Made by a program: the position numbers and the translations under genes. Below, piece after piece: positions 1 through 11,673 of a DNA stretch of 64,000 bases (position 1 is its first letter; each line of letters begins with the position of its first letter). Location of the stretch: the NCBI GenBank assembly GCA_032207245.1, contig CM063503.1, positions 102,405,693-102,469,692 of the forward strand, read 5' to 3'. The stretch comes from Pardosa pseudoannulata (Eukaryota; Arthropoda; Arachnida; Araneae; Lycosidae). The notes below the pieces were generated by a model that worked only from the letters and a program-made list of their open reading frames with translations, did no database searches and was not told where the DNA came from.

Positions 1-300
1 AAAATAAATGAAATCATGGTTAAGAAACTAAATTTTTCGAAAGTAATTATTTATATATTAATTATAATTGGTTTAATTAAATTTTTATTAACATGAATGG
101 TGTCTACAGCAGCAATACTATTGATAAGTTATTTAACATAAAACTTTTATATTTGGTTTCTGGATTAGCTGTAATTTTAATCTTCTGTCTACAAGTATTA
201 ACCAGTATCTGCAAATTTATGAAAAATACTGTAACTATAAATCTGTTCTGTTTCAGTAAATAAAATTATTTTAATATATCTTTTTTTTATTATTATAGAG

Positions 301-357
301 AAAAAGAAGTTAAAAGCTAAACAAAGGCAGGATATATGGAATGGCATTGTTTCATGA
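301..357 (+). CDS. Possible terminal coding exon of an unidentified upstream gene
   Basis: A pyrimidine-rich tract (about 279-290) and TATTATAG precede this segment, giving acceptor AGs at 297-298 and 299-300. One frame reads KKKLKAKQRQDIWNGIVS and stops at TGA 355-357. The other two frames stop within 30 bases. The peptide is basic, then has a mixed composition with a tryptophan, as expected for a protein C-terminus rather than AT-rich noise. Everything downstream to 8335 lacks a long ORF and ends in a poly(A) signal, which suits a terminal exon. I do not recognise the protein. The rest of the gene would lie left of the window. Chance reading through AT-rich DNA cannot be excluded. Confidence 0.35.
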   Translation, partial: KKKLKAKQRQDIWNGIVS

Positions 358-1217
358 AAAGTTTGTTTTTATCTTATGGAAGTTTATCATGACCTAAATA
401 CATCCAAAATATTTTTTAAAAAGTAACGTAAAGCTTCAAAAATGGAACTGATGTTCAGAAACATAAAACATTCTAAAACAGCTGAAAAGAAAATTTTTCA
501 ATATGCAAAGTCTTTAAATGAATAGAACCTATTGTCCCACTTATACATTCACACACTTAATGCCTTAAAATAATATTTCTTTAAGATAATGGTAGACTTA
601 AAGCTGAATGAAATGCAGTAGAAAATTTAATATTTTTATCCCATTTAATTATGGAAAATAACTAAGAAAAATGCAAAAAGAGTTTTCTAATATCTACCAA
701 TCTATAAGAGGATTATTACAATAAGATAGAATTAAATTATTAATAAGAATTTTGAATTTTTTTAAACAAATATTTTTGTATTTTATTAGTATATTGAGTA
801 TTCCAAGTGCATTTCTAACTCACTTCTTATTAAAATTATACTGGAGAGATGAATATTTTCACTGTTATTATTATTCTCTCTTTAAAATTTTTTCTAATGC
901 TTACAGTGAGGACTGTGTTTTATTTTAAGTATATGTTTTATTTTAAGTATAAGAAATGCATGTGGAACACTTACAGTTAACAAACCTTGTCAAACAATTA
1001 ACAGCTCCAAATATAAATTTATATTATTCTTTTCCATATTTTCATAATTTTTCTTAATGACTTATTGCATGTTCAAGTAAATCAATTTAAAAAATAAAGG
1101 TTAATCTTAGAGGGTTCACATTTGCTTTAATAGTTATATAAATTTCCATGATTTTTTTTTTCTGCTTGCAGTTTCATTCAGCTGTTTTTTTTATTCACTG
1201 TTAGTATTGGCTAATTG

Positions 1218-1220
<3 letters not shown>

Positions 1221-1274
<54 letters not shown>

Positions 1275-1297
1275 ACCATAATATATATATATATATA
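1221..1297. repeat. (AT)n microsatellite, two blocks
   Basis: Two alternating AT blocks (1221-1271 and 1280-1297) are separated by TGTCACCAT. They translate into a meaningless YIYIYI peptide on the minus strand. Confidence 0.95.
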
Positions 1298-1440
1298 CAC
1301 CAGTGAGAACATTTGGTAAATTTTTTTTCTTGAAACCCTCGTCATTTATTATCTCTTCACAGAGTTTCTCAAAATAATCCAAGAAAGACGTGATTGATCC
1401 ATAATTTTCGTTCGTATATTTAGGCAGGACTAGTTCCGTA
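1290..1440 (-). pseudogene. Coding-like fragment, unidentified
   Basis: Read on the minus strand from about 1432, one frame stays open and includes NYGSITSFLDYFEKLCEEII followed by NDEGFKKKNLPNVLTGVY, before running into the AT microsatellite. Composition is acidic/hydrophobic and protein-like, unlike the surrounding low-complexity sequence. There is no ATG with a convincing context and the frame decays on both sides. It sits next to the MITE at 1574-1830 and in locally CpG-richer DNA, so it may be an inserted transposon or retrocopy remnant. I do not recognise the family. Confidence 0.3.
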
Positions 1441-1573
1441 TCCTTTCACATTGTGGCGGCTGGCTGTAAAAGTGAGTCCTCGTTATTGTTGTCCATCTTG
1501 AGAAAAAGAAATATATATATATTTCTGTTGAAAAGGGGATCTTCCTCGTGCAATCCCTGCTACCTACTCGTGA

Positions 1574-1830
1574 CAGGGCTACTAAATACACTATAGTCCT
1601 GAGTACAACTTCATATCTTTATTTAAGTCTCACGCGCAGTGATCTGGGGAGAGAGCAGTATGCACATTTCACGGTCAGACCTGTAGCTCCCCGAAGCAGC
1701 GAAGCCTGCCTTTGTTAGAAGTTGAGCACCAATGTAAGACGCCATTACTCATAACTGAAAGTAGTGTGTGATGAGACTTAAATAAAGATATGAAGTTGTA
1801 CTCAGGACTATAGTGTGTTTAGTAGCCCTG
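1574..1830. mobile_element. MITE with ~60-bp terminal inverted repeats (hAT-like ends)
   Basis: The left end begins CAGGGCTACTAAATACACTA and runs to about 1632. The right end (about 1770-1830) is its reverse complement with only a few mismatches over some 60 bases. The 257-bp unit has a short CpG-containing centre and no ORF. CAGGG-type ends suggest a hAT-type non-autonomous element, but no 8-bp target duplication is visible: the right flank has been overrun by an (AT)n tract (1831-1872). The inverted repeats themselves are unmistakable; the superfamily is inferred. Confidence 0.75.

Positions 1831-1872
<42 letters not shown>
1831..1872. repeat. (AT)n microsatellite
   Basis: A pure alternating AT run directly abuts the right end of the MITE and may have expanded from an A/T-rich target site. 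Confidence 0.95.
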
Positions 1873-1876
<4 letters not shown>

Positions 1877-3650
1877 GATTGGAGAAAAATCATATATCTA
1901 AATTTCTATGCCATTTATTTTTTTCCTAACATTTAATTGAAATGTATAGCACAAAATAAATTCAAAAGTCCTGTTTCTTAAATTGCTGTATTAAAATGCT
2001 ATTCAGTGGTTCTATGATCTATGTAAACTATTTTCATGATATCATTATGCTTATTAGTCCAATTCAAAACATTTCTTGTATATTTTATTACAATTGAAAT
2101 TAAATTATATAAAGAAATTATGTACATTTCTGTAGCAGTTACTTTTTTAGTAAAATTTATATTTGATAAAACAATGTGAATTTGGTTTGTGTAGAAAAAA
2201 AATGAAAATATCAATGTGTTTTTGAAAATTAAGTTTTTATCAGTACGTTATATTAAAGTAATTTTTATTTATTTTTAACCCTTGTTTTGTGAAAAGCATT
2301 AAGTGTGAGAATAGTTTTCTTGAATGTAATTACAGGGTAAAAGATGGCACTTTATATTTAACCTTTCATTCAAATTGCCACCTTCACTTATATTACGAAT
2401 ATATTTTCTATAAAGATAAAAATGTTTGGGGTATTTATTTTGGAAGAACTTAATTATAATAAAAAAAAATTTCCAAATTTTTCATATAGACATTAGATTT
2501 AATACACCTGTAAAGTTTGTATTTAAAAAAAAAATATTGTATGAGTATTAAAGTTTGTTCCTATGAACTTGATAGTGATAAATTTGTTGAGCTCATTATA
2601 TTTTGTAATTGTGTTGAATATTTTCCCTTATATATGGTGTGCACAAGCAAGTAAGTAATCTATAATGTTTAATTCCTGGTTTATAGGAATACAAACTCAT
2701 AAATAAAAATGAGATAATTGTTATTCAAAACATTGAAAATATCTAAGGTTTAAACTAAAAATGTTATAATAATTCTTTCTAAAACAGCCAATTTAATATA
2801 AAATTTAAAGCTTTTTTATGCTTAAGCTAGGCATTGGTAGCAAACTTGTTGAATGAGTTGTAAAAGATCATCATGGAAGAAATAAATAGAGACTATTATT
2901 CTCATGAGATTTTCAAATGCTTTTGTTACCTAAAAGTATTATTTTCACCTACTACCAATGGATGACTATCTAATCTCATGAAAAGTTGTTTCTTTTTTAA
3001 TAAATGCACTTACCTTACAATCTTATTTGTGTTCAAAATGCATATCCAATTCTAAATTTTTTATGTATAATAATTCAGTAACTCAAAATGTTGTAATATA
3101 AATTTTAATGTCCATTGTATTATTTTTAATGTTCTTAAAATTAGAAATATAATTAAATTGTGTGTATTTTTTTTTTTTTTAATATAGTCAACCATTTAAG
3201 CTTGTGCTTCTCAATCATTTTAAACATAAAACTTAATAAGAAGAAGTATATCATTTTATATAATATATAAATATAAATAAAATTTTAGCCATTATATTTA
3301 AAACTTTATAAGATTTTGGGTTTTTATCATTAATTATATCAGTTTTATTTTGTGCATGACCATGCATTTTGCAAGTGTTAACTGATCACCTACTAATAAA
3401 AAATGTGCATTTTCAAAATAATTGAAGTAAGAAATAGTAATAGTTCATTCTTTATGTGTTTGTTCATTATTCTATAAATGTATTGTTTTTTAGTCTTTAT
3501 AAGAAGATTTATTTCTATAATTCATAAGGCCTTTTATATGCTCCCAAATTTTTTATTAACTTTGTATATATGATTGTAAAAAATAGAATGAAACTTCTTT
3601 AAAAAGGCATATTTGTGGTCACTTTTAGTCATTTTTAGATTTCATTGGTT

Positions 3651-3668
3651 TTTTTTTTTTTTTTTTTC
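3651..3668. repeat. Poly-T tract
   Basis: An uninterrupted T run inside the candidate 3'UTR. A similar T run occurs near 7819-7839. If read in antisense it would be a poly(A) tail, but no retrocopy is visible beside it. Confidence 0.85.
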
Positions 3669-4856
3669 CAGAATTTAACACATTTTTGATGCAATTAGAC
3701 CTTAAAATCCCATTTCTCTGAGGGTCATCTCAATTTTTGTCTGTCAGACCCAAAAAATTGGGCATTTTTTTAATTTGACATTAAAAATTCAGTTATGTTG
3801 CTGACTGGAAATCATTAGTGTGCACTTTAACAGATTTTTAGCCTTGTGAATCTTATAGGGAAGATTTGCTCACACATATGTATATGGTGCTAAATCAGGC
3901 TTTGGCTGTATATTAATTATGTATAATTTAAAATCAATATTGATTGGGGATTTCCAACCTTGTTCTGTGATATCTTCCTTAGAGCAGTGTTAAATCTTCA
4001 TAATTAGTCACTCCACTAATTCCTAAAGTGTACACTGTAGCAATCTCCAAAAGACCAAGACATTTAGCCTAACTGATTAAGCAAATCAATGTAAAAAGCT
4101 AAAAATGGGTTAAAATGGAGAATTTTTGATATTGCTTGATTTTTTATCTCACCATGTATAAAACTGTCAATCTAGAATGTTTGTAAAAACTTAAGTAAAC
4201 TGTTGATAACATAAAATCATCATTTTCCTAGGATCTAAAAGATAAACATCTACTACAAAACTAGTTTGCAGAAAAGAAATCATTATTTTGTTAAAAATCT
4301 AAAAATTATTGAACTACCTTAGTAGTGACAACTGTGCTTGTAGAAATTACAAAATGGGAGTAAAATAATGGAGAAGTATCAAGGTATCAAAAATAAATGT
4401 AGAAACGAAATCAGTGCCCAGTTTCATCATAATTTGAGAAAATAAGGAGCTATTTGCAAACTTTCACTGATCTTAATATTTATTAATTTAATGTTAATGA
4501 AATAAATGATTAATAAATTGTTTTATAATCCAGTTACACTAGTTTTGTTTATTTTTATATTTTATATTCAGTTATAATTTTACTTGAATAGGATGATGGG
4601 AGTAAATTTTAATCAAAAGATAAATAGATAAAAGATGGTGTGTGATTTAAAAAATTTAGAAACCACTGACACAGGTTACTTTTCAGTATCAATATAATTT
4701 TTAAATCTTGGTTTATCAAAAAAAAATATTTTGTGTAATTTTTTTTTCACCTTTTTTTAAGGCTTTTAACCACTTATATGCCTGTTTAAATGATTATTTT
4801 TAATTCTGTTAATTTGTTTCATTTGTTTGTATTTATATTCAGTATGAAAATATATA

Positions 4857-4860
<4 letters not shown>

Positions 4861-4900
<40 letters not shown>
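4861..4900. repeat. (AT)n microsatellite
   Basis: A pure alternating AT run of about 40 bases inside the candidate 3'UTR. Confidence 0.95.
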
Positions 4901-4902
<2 letters not shown>

Positions 4903-5994
4903 CTCTTGATATCTCACATGGAGACTGAGAAAAATATTTAAGATAACTAAAGTTTGAGTTTCCAAAAAAAAAAATGCACATAATTTTATTATGAGGTAAT
5001 TGAATACATTTGTATTCATTCTGATAAGTTCATAAATTAATCATTAGAAATAGATATGGTACAATAAAAACAATGTATAATATACTTTTTTAAGCATATT
5101 TCAGCATATTATTTTTTTTTAATTCTTTTTTAGTTTAAGTAATAAATCATTGATTTCTATAGAACGTATTAATTGTATCATTTAGTATGTTTCTGTCCTT
5201 ATGAGATTCTGGTGGCAAATAAGGTTTAAAATATAAAATATTTTATACTGTTTAATGTCTAGAGTGATAAAGAAGGCCCATTTGATGGTATAAGGACTTC
5301 AAAATGTATCTGTTCTAGTCCTAAATTAGTCAAAATAGGTATTTCACATTTGCCAATCCTTGCATTCAGAGATGAGTATTGGAGAGGGTAGAGGAACTTT
5401 CACCATAGAAAATCTTAAGTATGCTTATAGGTACATCTTTTTTTGGTACAGGATAACTATAGAATTTTTCATTAGTTTTAAACTTATGTGTGTATTTTAA
5501 AATACAAACTACTGGGGAATCAAACTTATTCTTAGTTTGATAAATTTTAGAAAGGATTAAAGCACATAAATGCATTGTATGATACCCAAAAAATTTTTAC
5601 AGTTAATAGATGTATCTATTCCCTAATTTGGATTTCAGTGTGAAAAATCCTTTTCTGTTTCCGAATTTCTGAATCTTTTAGTCAAATGAGCATTTCAGTA
5701 ATCAAAACAATTATTTTAAAAAATAGAATTATAAATGGATTTGAGCTTCAACTGTTAGATTTTACTATAAATGGACTCTATTATACAATTATATGTAAAT
5801 TTACAGAAATTATTTATTAGCTCATGTAAAATCGATGAATCCTTTATCTTTCAAAAAATTTAAAGCTAGTCATGCTTTGTTAAGTATTTTACTTTGTTAT
5901 TTTCTTATTACATTGTTTCTTATTTCATCATCTGTAATATAACAATTTTTTTAATCCTGTATGTCTGTAAATTTTGTTTAACTGTTTATGATGT

Positions 5995-6595
5995 AAATAT
6001 ATTTTTCAGGACCTTATGAAATAATTGCTACTAAGTCATGATATTTTGTTAATTGTTTTTGTTAAAGATTAAATGAATTTTAAAGATTCAACTCCCAGAT
6101 TCTCTGACCTGAAACTGAAATATGTAGGATATGTTATGTATAAGAGCATATAAAGTACAAATAAATTAAAATTTACTAATAATCAATTTTTAAGTTTAAA
6201 TGCTTCATAAAATGTTTGTTGAATTGTATTTGTATACTTTTCTAAGCATATTTTAGCTTAATTTTATCCATTACATTATGTTTTCATCAATAAAATATAT
6301 TTTTCAGGACCTTATGAAATATTTACTACTTAGTCAAGATATTTTAACTTGTTGATTATTTTTGTTAAAGATTAAATGAATTTTAGGGTTTCAACTTCCA
6401 GATTCTCTAACTTGAAATATGTCTGATATATTGTGTATTAGAACATATAAAGTACAAATGAATTAAAATTCACTAATCAATTATTTTTTAAAGTTGAAAT
6501 GCTTTATAAAGTATTTGTTTAATTATATTTGTGTACTTTCCTCAGCTTATTTTAGCATAATTTTATCCATTGCATTATGTTTCATCAACAAAATT
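5995..6595. repeat. Tandem duplication, ~298-bp unit, two copies
   Basis: The segment starting TTTTTCAGGACCTTATGAAA at about 6002 recurs at about 6300. The copies stay alignable for roughly 290 bases, sharing blocks such as TTAAAGATTAAATGAATTTTA, CATATAAAGTACAAAT and TTTTATCCATT.CATTATGTTT. They differ by scattered substitutions and short indels, so the duplication is not recent. No ORF or terminal repeat suggests a transposon. Confidence 0.85.
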
Positions 6596-8234
6596 GTCAT
6601 AATTCCTATTGTAATTTTAGACTTCTAATATCCTTCAGTAAAACTCATAATATACTTTGTATTTCATAAATTTGTTCTTTTCAGTTTTTTCCTCTCATTT
6701 CTTTTTACTGTCCTCCCCCCCCCTCTAAAGTGGGTTCTATGTTTAAATTCATTGCAGAGTATTTGTCATAATCAAAAAAAGTATCAGTGTTTCTGTTATC
6801 TGTAATTATATATTATATAAATAATTAAAACTAAGTGTTCTATGCTGTGTGTTTTCAAAAATACCCAATATATGCATGACATTTGTGTAGTGAATTTTAA
6901 TGACACAAATGAGAGTAAAAGAGAAATATGCATTATCAGAAAACTGCACTAATATTTCTGTTAGAATTAGTTATTTATCAGTGATTCCTGGATCATTCAA
7001 CTTCAGCTTAATGTGGCTGTGCGCCTTTATAAGCTCCATGTTAACTTATTAAAGAAAATTTTATACTGATTAACAGTTTGCATATAAAAGATTTATTAAA
7101 TTACATTATCTCCTGATAAAATTATATGTTATCTACATAAGTGCCATTTGAAATTTTAAGGAAAAAGCAGGGATGATAATTTTGATTTTAAATTATTGTA
7201 TAATATATTTTAAAAGTTGTATAGTTTTTAATGCAAATAACTTTGCATAATTGCCAGGATTTTAAAAAAAGGTAGACAAAGGTTCAGATTATTCAAAAAT
7301 GTTATTTTTGTGTGACCATAATTGAATGGGAATTTGTTTAAAGGGCATCAGTTAATAGTTAAAATGGCTTAAGTCAAGCATGCATAGAATTTATTAAAAA
7401 AATTAGTTCCTGAATTTATTACTGCAAAATATAAAGATATGTGTAATTATTAATAAATAAAATTTGTTTTTATATTTGCAAATTAAAAACCATATTTCTC
7501 AATTTTCCCAAAATGTTTGTTTACTAATGCTCTTTCAACATATTTACATTTAATTTTATCCCAAACTAAAAGAAAAGTTTGTTCAAAGCACTATCTTTTG
7601 TGTTTAATTAGACTAGGGTGTACTGTCAACCATCCAACTGGTACCATATATGCATGCCATTATGTTGGAACCTATGGACTCCCTAAAGCAAAACAGAGTA
7701 GATATGTATGATCTAATAAAGTAAAACTTGTCTGTTTTTGTGTAAATAGAATGGGAATGGTCACTGTACTGAACCAGTCATGTCAGAAAATAGCATGAGC
7801 TAGTATTCTCACTTAATTTTTTTTTTTTTTTTTTTTTTAGTACAAAGCTATAAAGCAACAAAAGAATTTCAGTGTTGATGAGTTGTTTTGTTAGTCATTT
7901 GTGTAAATTTAATTTTGCTGATATATGTTTATATTCTAACTTGCATGTTGTGTTAAATTGTTTAGTGTGATTGTTTAGAATTAGTCCTTAATTATTACTT
8001 TGTAATTTATTGTTTAAAATGTGTTTTATTTCTATTGCATACATATTGTTGTACTTGTAAATCTTTTATTCTGTTCAGTGTTAAAATGTGTAGATTTAAA
8101 CAGGGACATATTACTATAATCTTTATGTAAACTTTTAACTTTATGAGTTTTAATTCTTATGACCAAATATGTTTCCATTTTTCATTGAATCAGTAAATTT
8201 TTTAACTGTGATTTTGAGCTAAAATATGAATGAC

Positions 8235-8242
8235 TGTAAATA
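8235..8242 (+). promoter_or_regulatory. Pumilio-type element TGTAAATA
   Basis: A consensus PUF-protein binding octamer in the sense of the proposed 3'UTR, about 70 bases before the poly(A) signal. In AT-rich DNA this motif also arises by chance. Confidence 0.3.
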
Positions 8243-8309
8243 AATAAGTATATATATATATACATATGTACTTAAAATGTTTGTTACACACTGTATAATA
8301 TACTGTTTG

Positions 8310-8350
8310 AATAAAGTGTATTAATTGTTTGACTTTTTATTGTTTTTATG
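8310..8350 (+). terminator. Candidate poly(A) signal and downstream element
   Basis: AATAAA at 8310-8315 is followed within 10-35 bases by a T/GT-rich stretch (GTTTGACTTTTTATTGTTTT). It is the last such pair before CpG content rises and SINE relics begin, so it is the best candidate for the 3' end of the upstream transcript. A second AATAAA lies at 8239-8244. Confidence 0.45.
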
Positions 8351-8813
8351 TTAATCTTCTCAAATACAAAAGAAGCAATCCTATAGATCTATTGGCAATA
8401 TCATTGGAAAATGAGAGTTGCTTTTCTATCTATTGACTAAGGCCATAGTTAGACACCATATTTCTTTATATCAGCAGAAATTACAGACGAAGAGGATTTT
8501 TTAGGGCCAAGTTTTCCAATCTTGAATAATACTATATAAATATAAAGAATGAAAATGAGCAATAAACATAAATAAAAAGAATTGTAGGCATTGTGTTTTT
8601 TCTGATTATTTTACGAATAGAATTTTTAACAGCTCTTTCCGATAGTAAAAAGAAGTAAAAGCTGTGTAAAAGTGGGAATTCTTTTTCTGCAGTGGGGAAC
8701 TATGATTTTTGAAGAAATTGGACAGCATTACACTGTGATCTAACTGCTTTTAATTTTAATTAATTGTGAGGATTGGTAGTTTTTAAATATTTGATTCAGT
8801 TCCCAATGAATAC

Positions 8814-8940
8814 ATGCCCGAATGGGTAGAGTGCTGCTTTTCTGTATCTCAGTTTTGGGGTTCAAATCCCATTGCTGGTATTAATGTTCAGAATCTGTTT
8901 TAAGCAGTACTCCAAAGCAATCAATGAACACTTGTGCTGT
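8814..8940 (+). mobile_element. tRNA-derived SINE, diverged
   Basis: A tRNA-like head has box A (GAATGGGTAGAGTGCTGC) and box B (GGTTCAAATCC) about 40 bases apart, followed by a body resembling the other SINEs in this window (TGTTCAGAATC.G.TTTAAGCAGTA). The 3' tail is eroded. Confidence 0.7.
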
Positions 8941-9500
8941 TATATCTTTGATCAGAGTCGTTTCTGGTAATCTTGCATACCTGTCAATACAGGTTGGCAA
9001 GAAGGAAAAACTTGGATGAAGGAAGTGAGAAACAACGTCCAGTTTTGCATGGTCACAGTGCCATAACAGATCGCTGTTATGGCAAGGTAAATTATAACAG
9101 TGGGCTTAATGTATATCAAGTGTACTTTAGATTGTGGACAATTTAAGCAGAAGTTAGCAACTTATATATCTGGCCATTAATATTCACATACGACAAGCTT
9201 GTAAGTTTCCTGGTTGCCCATGATCCAGGATAAGAAACCACGTAGCATTTAAAAGACCTGCTTCTTAAAACTCAATGGTACATGCGGACATTATTCTATT
9301 GGTACTGTTGTCATAATAAATTTTCGACACGATATTGGATCAAACAGTTGCAGTTTGAATTTATACAGGGTGGCCAGCCGACAAGGAATTTCAGAGCACC
9401 GGAAAAATTATCCCCAAACTGGAAAATTTTTGTTTTGCTTGATTTCTATCCCTGTCTAACTAGAATTTCTTTAGAAGCGCGTATGACAAGTACATTTTTC

Positions 9501-9680
9501 ACTATCAACCTATGAGAAACAGGCATTTAATGAGGAATATTTTAATTTTAAACAAAAGACAGAAAAAGCAAGCAGAACAGTACCGATTTTTCTTTCATTT
9601 GAGGGCTCAATTAGTAATTTCTAATGGGTTTTTATAACGGACTCTGTAAACTCTTTAATGTTTCTCAAAAAAGATACTTT
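9501..9680. repeat. Direct repeat copy 1 (180 bp)
   Basis: Begins ACTATCAACCTATGAGAAAC and ends AAAAAAGATACTTT. It is nearly identical to 9883-10062 over its full length, with only a few substitutions (for example AAAAGC versus AAAAGT). Confidence 0.9.
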
Positions 9681-9882
9681 TCGTCTGTCAAGTTTGTGAC
9701 TTCATCATTCACGAAAACACCGATCGCCTATGTTGTTTACATGTTAAAAGGCTACTTTTAAATTTGTTTCTGTGTAAAGTATCGCATATAATAGAAATTT
9801 TTTATTATGTCTGGCATTAAAAAATAATATTCTAAATATTGTATTGTGCCACTCTGTAAAAATACAACTAATTGCAAAGATA

Positions 9883-10062
9883 ACTATCAACCTATGAGAA
9901 ACAGGCATTTAATGAGGAATATTTTAATTTTAAACAAAAGACAGAAAAAGTAAGCAGAACAGTACCGATTTTTCTTTTATTTGAGGGCCTAATTAGTAAT
10001 TTCTAATGGGTTTTTATAACGGACTCTGTAAACTCTTTAATGTTTCTCAAAAAAGATACTTT
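9883..10062. repeat. Direct repeat copy 2 (180 bp)
   Basis: Second copy of the 9501-9680 segment, displaced by 382 bases. The 200-odd bases between the copies are unrelated. High identity suggests a recent segmental duplication or a pair of long repeats flanking an internal sequence. Confidence 0.9.
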
Positions 10063-11171
10063 CAGCGTTCCCAAAGATCCAAATACACATAAAATCTGTA
10101 CAAATGCAATGCAAAAGGGATGAGAAATTAAACCTCAAATTATCATATAAATCATCTCTATGTCTTTGTGAAAACCATTGTTCGGTAAATAAATGCTTGC
10201 TTTTGTTTAAATATTACTAATTAAGAACAATTAAAGTATATAAAAATACATCTATATCTTTAAAAGGACTGTTGACTAACTAGTGCTATTTAACTTTTAA
10301 AACTGCTCATTTTCGAGTATAATCACAGAGTTCAAGTACAATAAATGTTTGATAAAGCATATAAATATCGTAAAACATATAAATATCTAAAGCATATAAT
10401 TATCTAATAAATAAATCGGGGGAGGGGAAGGTTATGTATTTTCAAGGTATAAATATTTTCTTCGGAGATGCATGCTTTCGTAAGTGTATCAATTCACAGG
10501 GTTATTTTTCGATTAAATTGGTGACTAGTTTGAAAAAAGTATATTTTTAAAATACTTAATAATGATATTACTTTAGAAATTAAATTTAATTCCAGAAACT
10601 TTACCATTTTTTAATTTAACGTTAATATTAAAGTCAATAATTGTATTGGTATTGCTATTTAAAAATGTATAAATAATTAAGCCTTTTAAAGATTTTAAAT
10701 TTCTTTTCATTAAATTTCAAATGCTTTTGAATTAAATTAAATTTATAGATTTAAAATACTTAAAATAGTGATTAAAAATGTAAATTTAATTTCAGAAACT
10801 ATATACATTTTCTAGTCAATAATAATATTAAAAGATAATAAAATTGTATTACTTTAAATGCAAATATGAAATAATTGGTATTTTATACACAAAAAAAGTA
10901 AACATTTAGGAATGTTAATAAATTTTAAAACGATAATGATGGTTTTGATACATAATTTTGATGTTTTAATCCAAGAATTCACTTGCGGGGGTTCACTTGA
11001 TCACCAAGTGTTCACCTGAGAATTGGGTACACGCTGATAGGCGCCAAATCTGGTGGCGATAAAGCGCCAAATCTGGATGCCAGACTGCTATCTCCTCTCC
11101 TCGCCGTGATATTTTTTCGCTTATGTACAACTTAGAGGCCTTTCTTTTTATGTAACCCTTTCGTTACGTTA

Positions 11172-11228
11172 AAATGCGCCTAATTTCTATTGGTTCTTTG
11201 TTTAAATGCGCCTAATTTCTATTGGTTT
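11172..11228 (+). promoter_or_regulatory. Two 25-bp direct repeats containing ATTGG (CCAAT-box) motifs
   Basis: AAATGCGCCTAATTTCTATTGGTT occurs at 11172 and again at 11204 (period 32). Each carries GCGCC and an inverted CCAAT box. The repeats lie 200-250 bases upstream of a short ATG exon (11423). Together with the GCGCCAAA motifs this looks like a promoter, though it may be internal structure of a mobile element. Confidence 0.4.
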
Positions 11229-11422
11229 AGCGGTTAACGGCACTTTTAACGCAATATTCAAACTGGTTTTACTCGTTTTCTGCCATTTTCGCCTGAGGAT
11301 ATTGTTTGATGCACTTCTGTTTGGTTTTTGTGTGTGTGTGAATGAGGGGCTTATCAATATTAAATATGAATGTTCGGTTTGTAAGAATGATATGAATCTG
11401 ATCTAACGTAAAAATCGACCCG

Positions 11423-11448
11423 ATGGAAGTGCATCCAACGCCTAAAAA
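11423..11448 (+). CDS. Possible short first coding exon MEVHPTPK with consensus splice donor
   Basis: ATG at 11423 in a reasonable context (CCCGATGG) opens MEVHPTPK plus two bases, ending at a perfect donor AAAAA|GTAAGT (donor GT at 11449-11450). CCAAT-like and GCGCCAAA motifs lie upstream. I find no acceptor exon with recognisable continuation. It cannot be shown to splice to PDCD4, whose first coding exon carries its own ATG after an in-frame stop. It may be a dead promoter-exon fragment carried inside the inverted-repeat unit. Confidence 0.3.
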
Positions 11449-11673
11449 GTAAGTGCTTATGTTTTTTAATTTCAAGTGATATTTCATGTTACTTTAATTG
11501 TAAACTCTTTTGTGTGGAGTGAAGGAAGGTTTTTATGTGTTTTTTGAACGGTTGCGGATTTAGGCAATATTTTTTTAGATGCAGTTAGTGTATATTTATT
11601 TTATTTTTCATATGTATATAAAAAATATTACATTTTTAATAATTTTTTATATTATTTGTAATAACATTTGTGG

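Larger units (their letters stand above)
358..8335 (+). other. Candidate very long 3'UTR of the upstream gene
   Basis: About 8 kb with no credible ORF on either strand, T-rich on the + strand, poor in CpG and with few transposon relics apart from one insertion near 1.3-1.83 kb. It ends in AATAAA plus a T-rich downstream element, and CpG content rises just after. A Pumilio-type TGTAAATA lies at 8235-8242. These traits fit a long 3'UTR. An intronic or non-coding RNA origin is also possible. Several internal AATAAA hexamers could give shorter isoforms. Confidence 0.4.
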
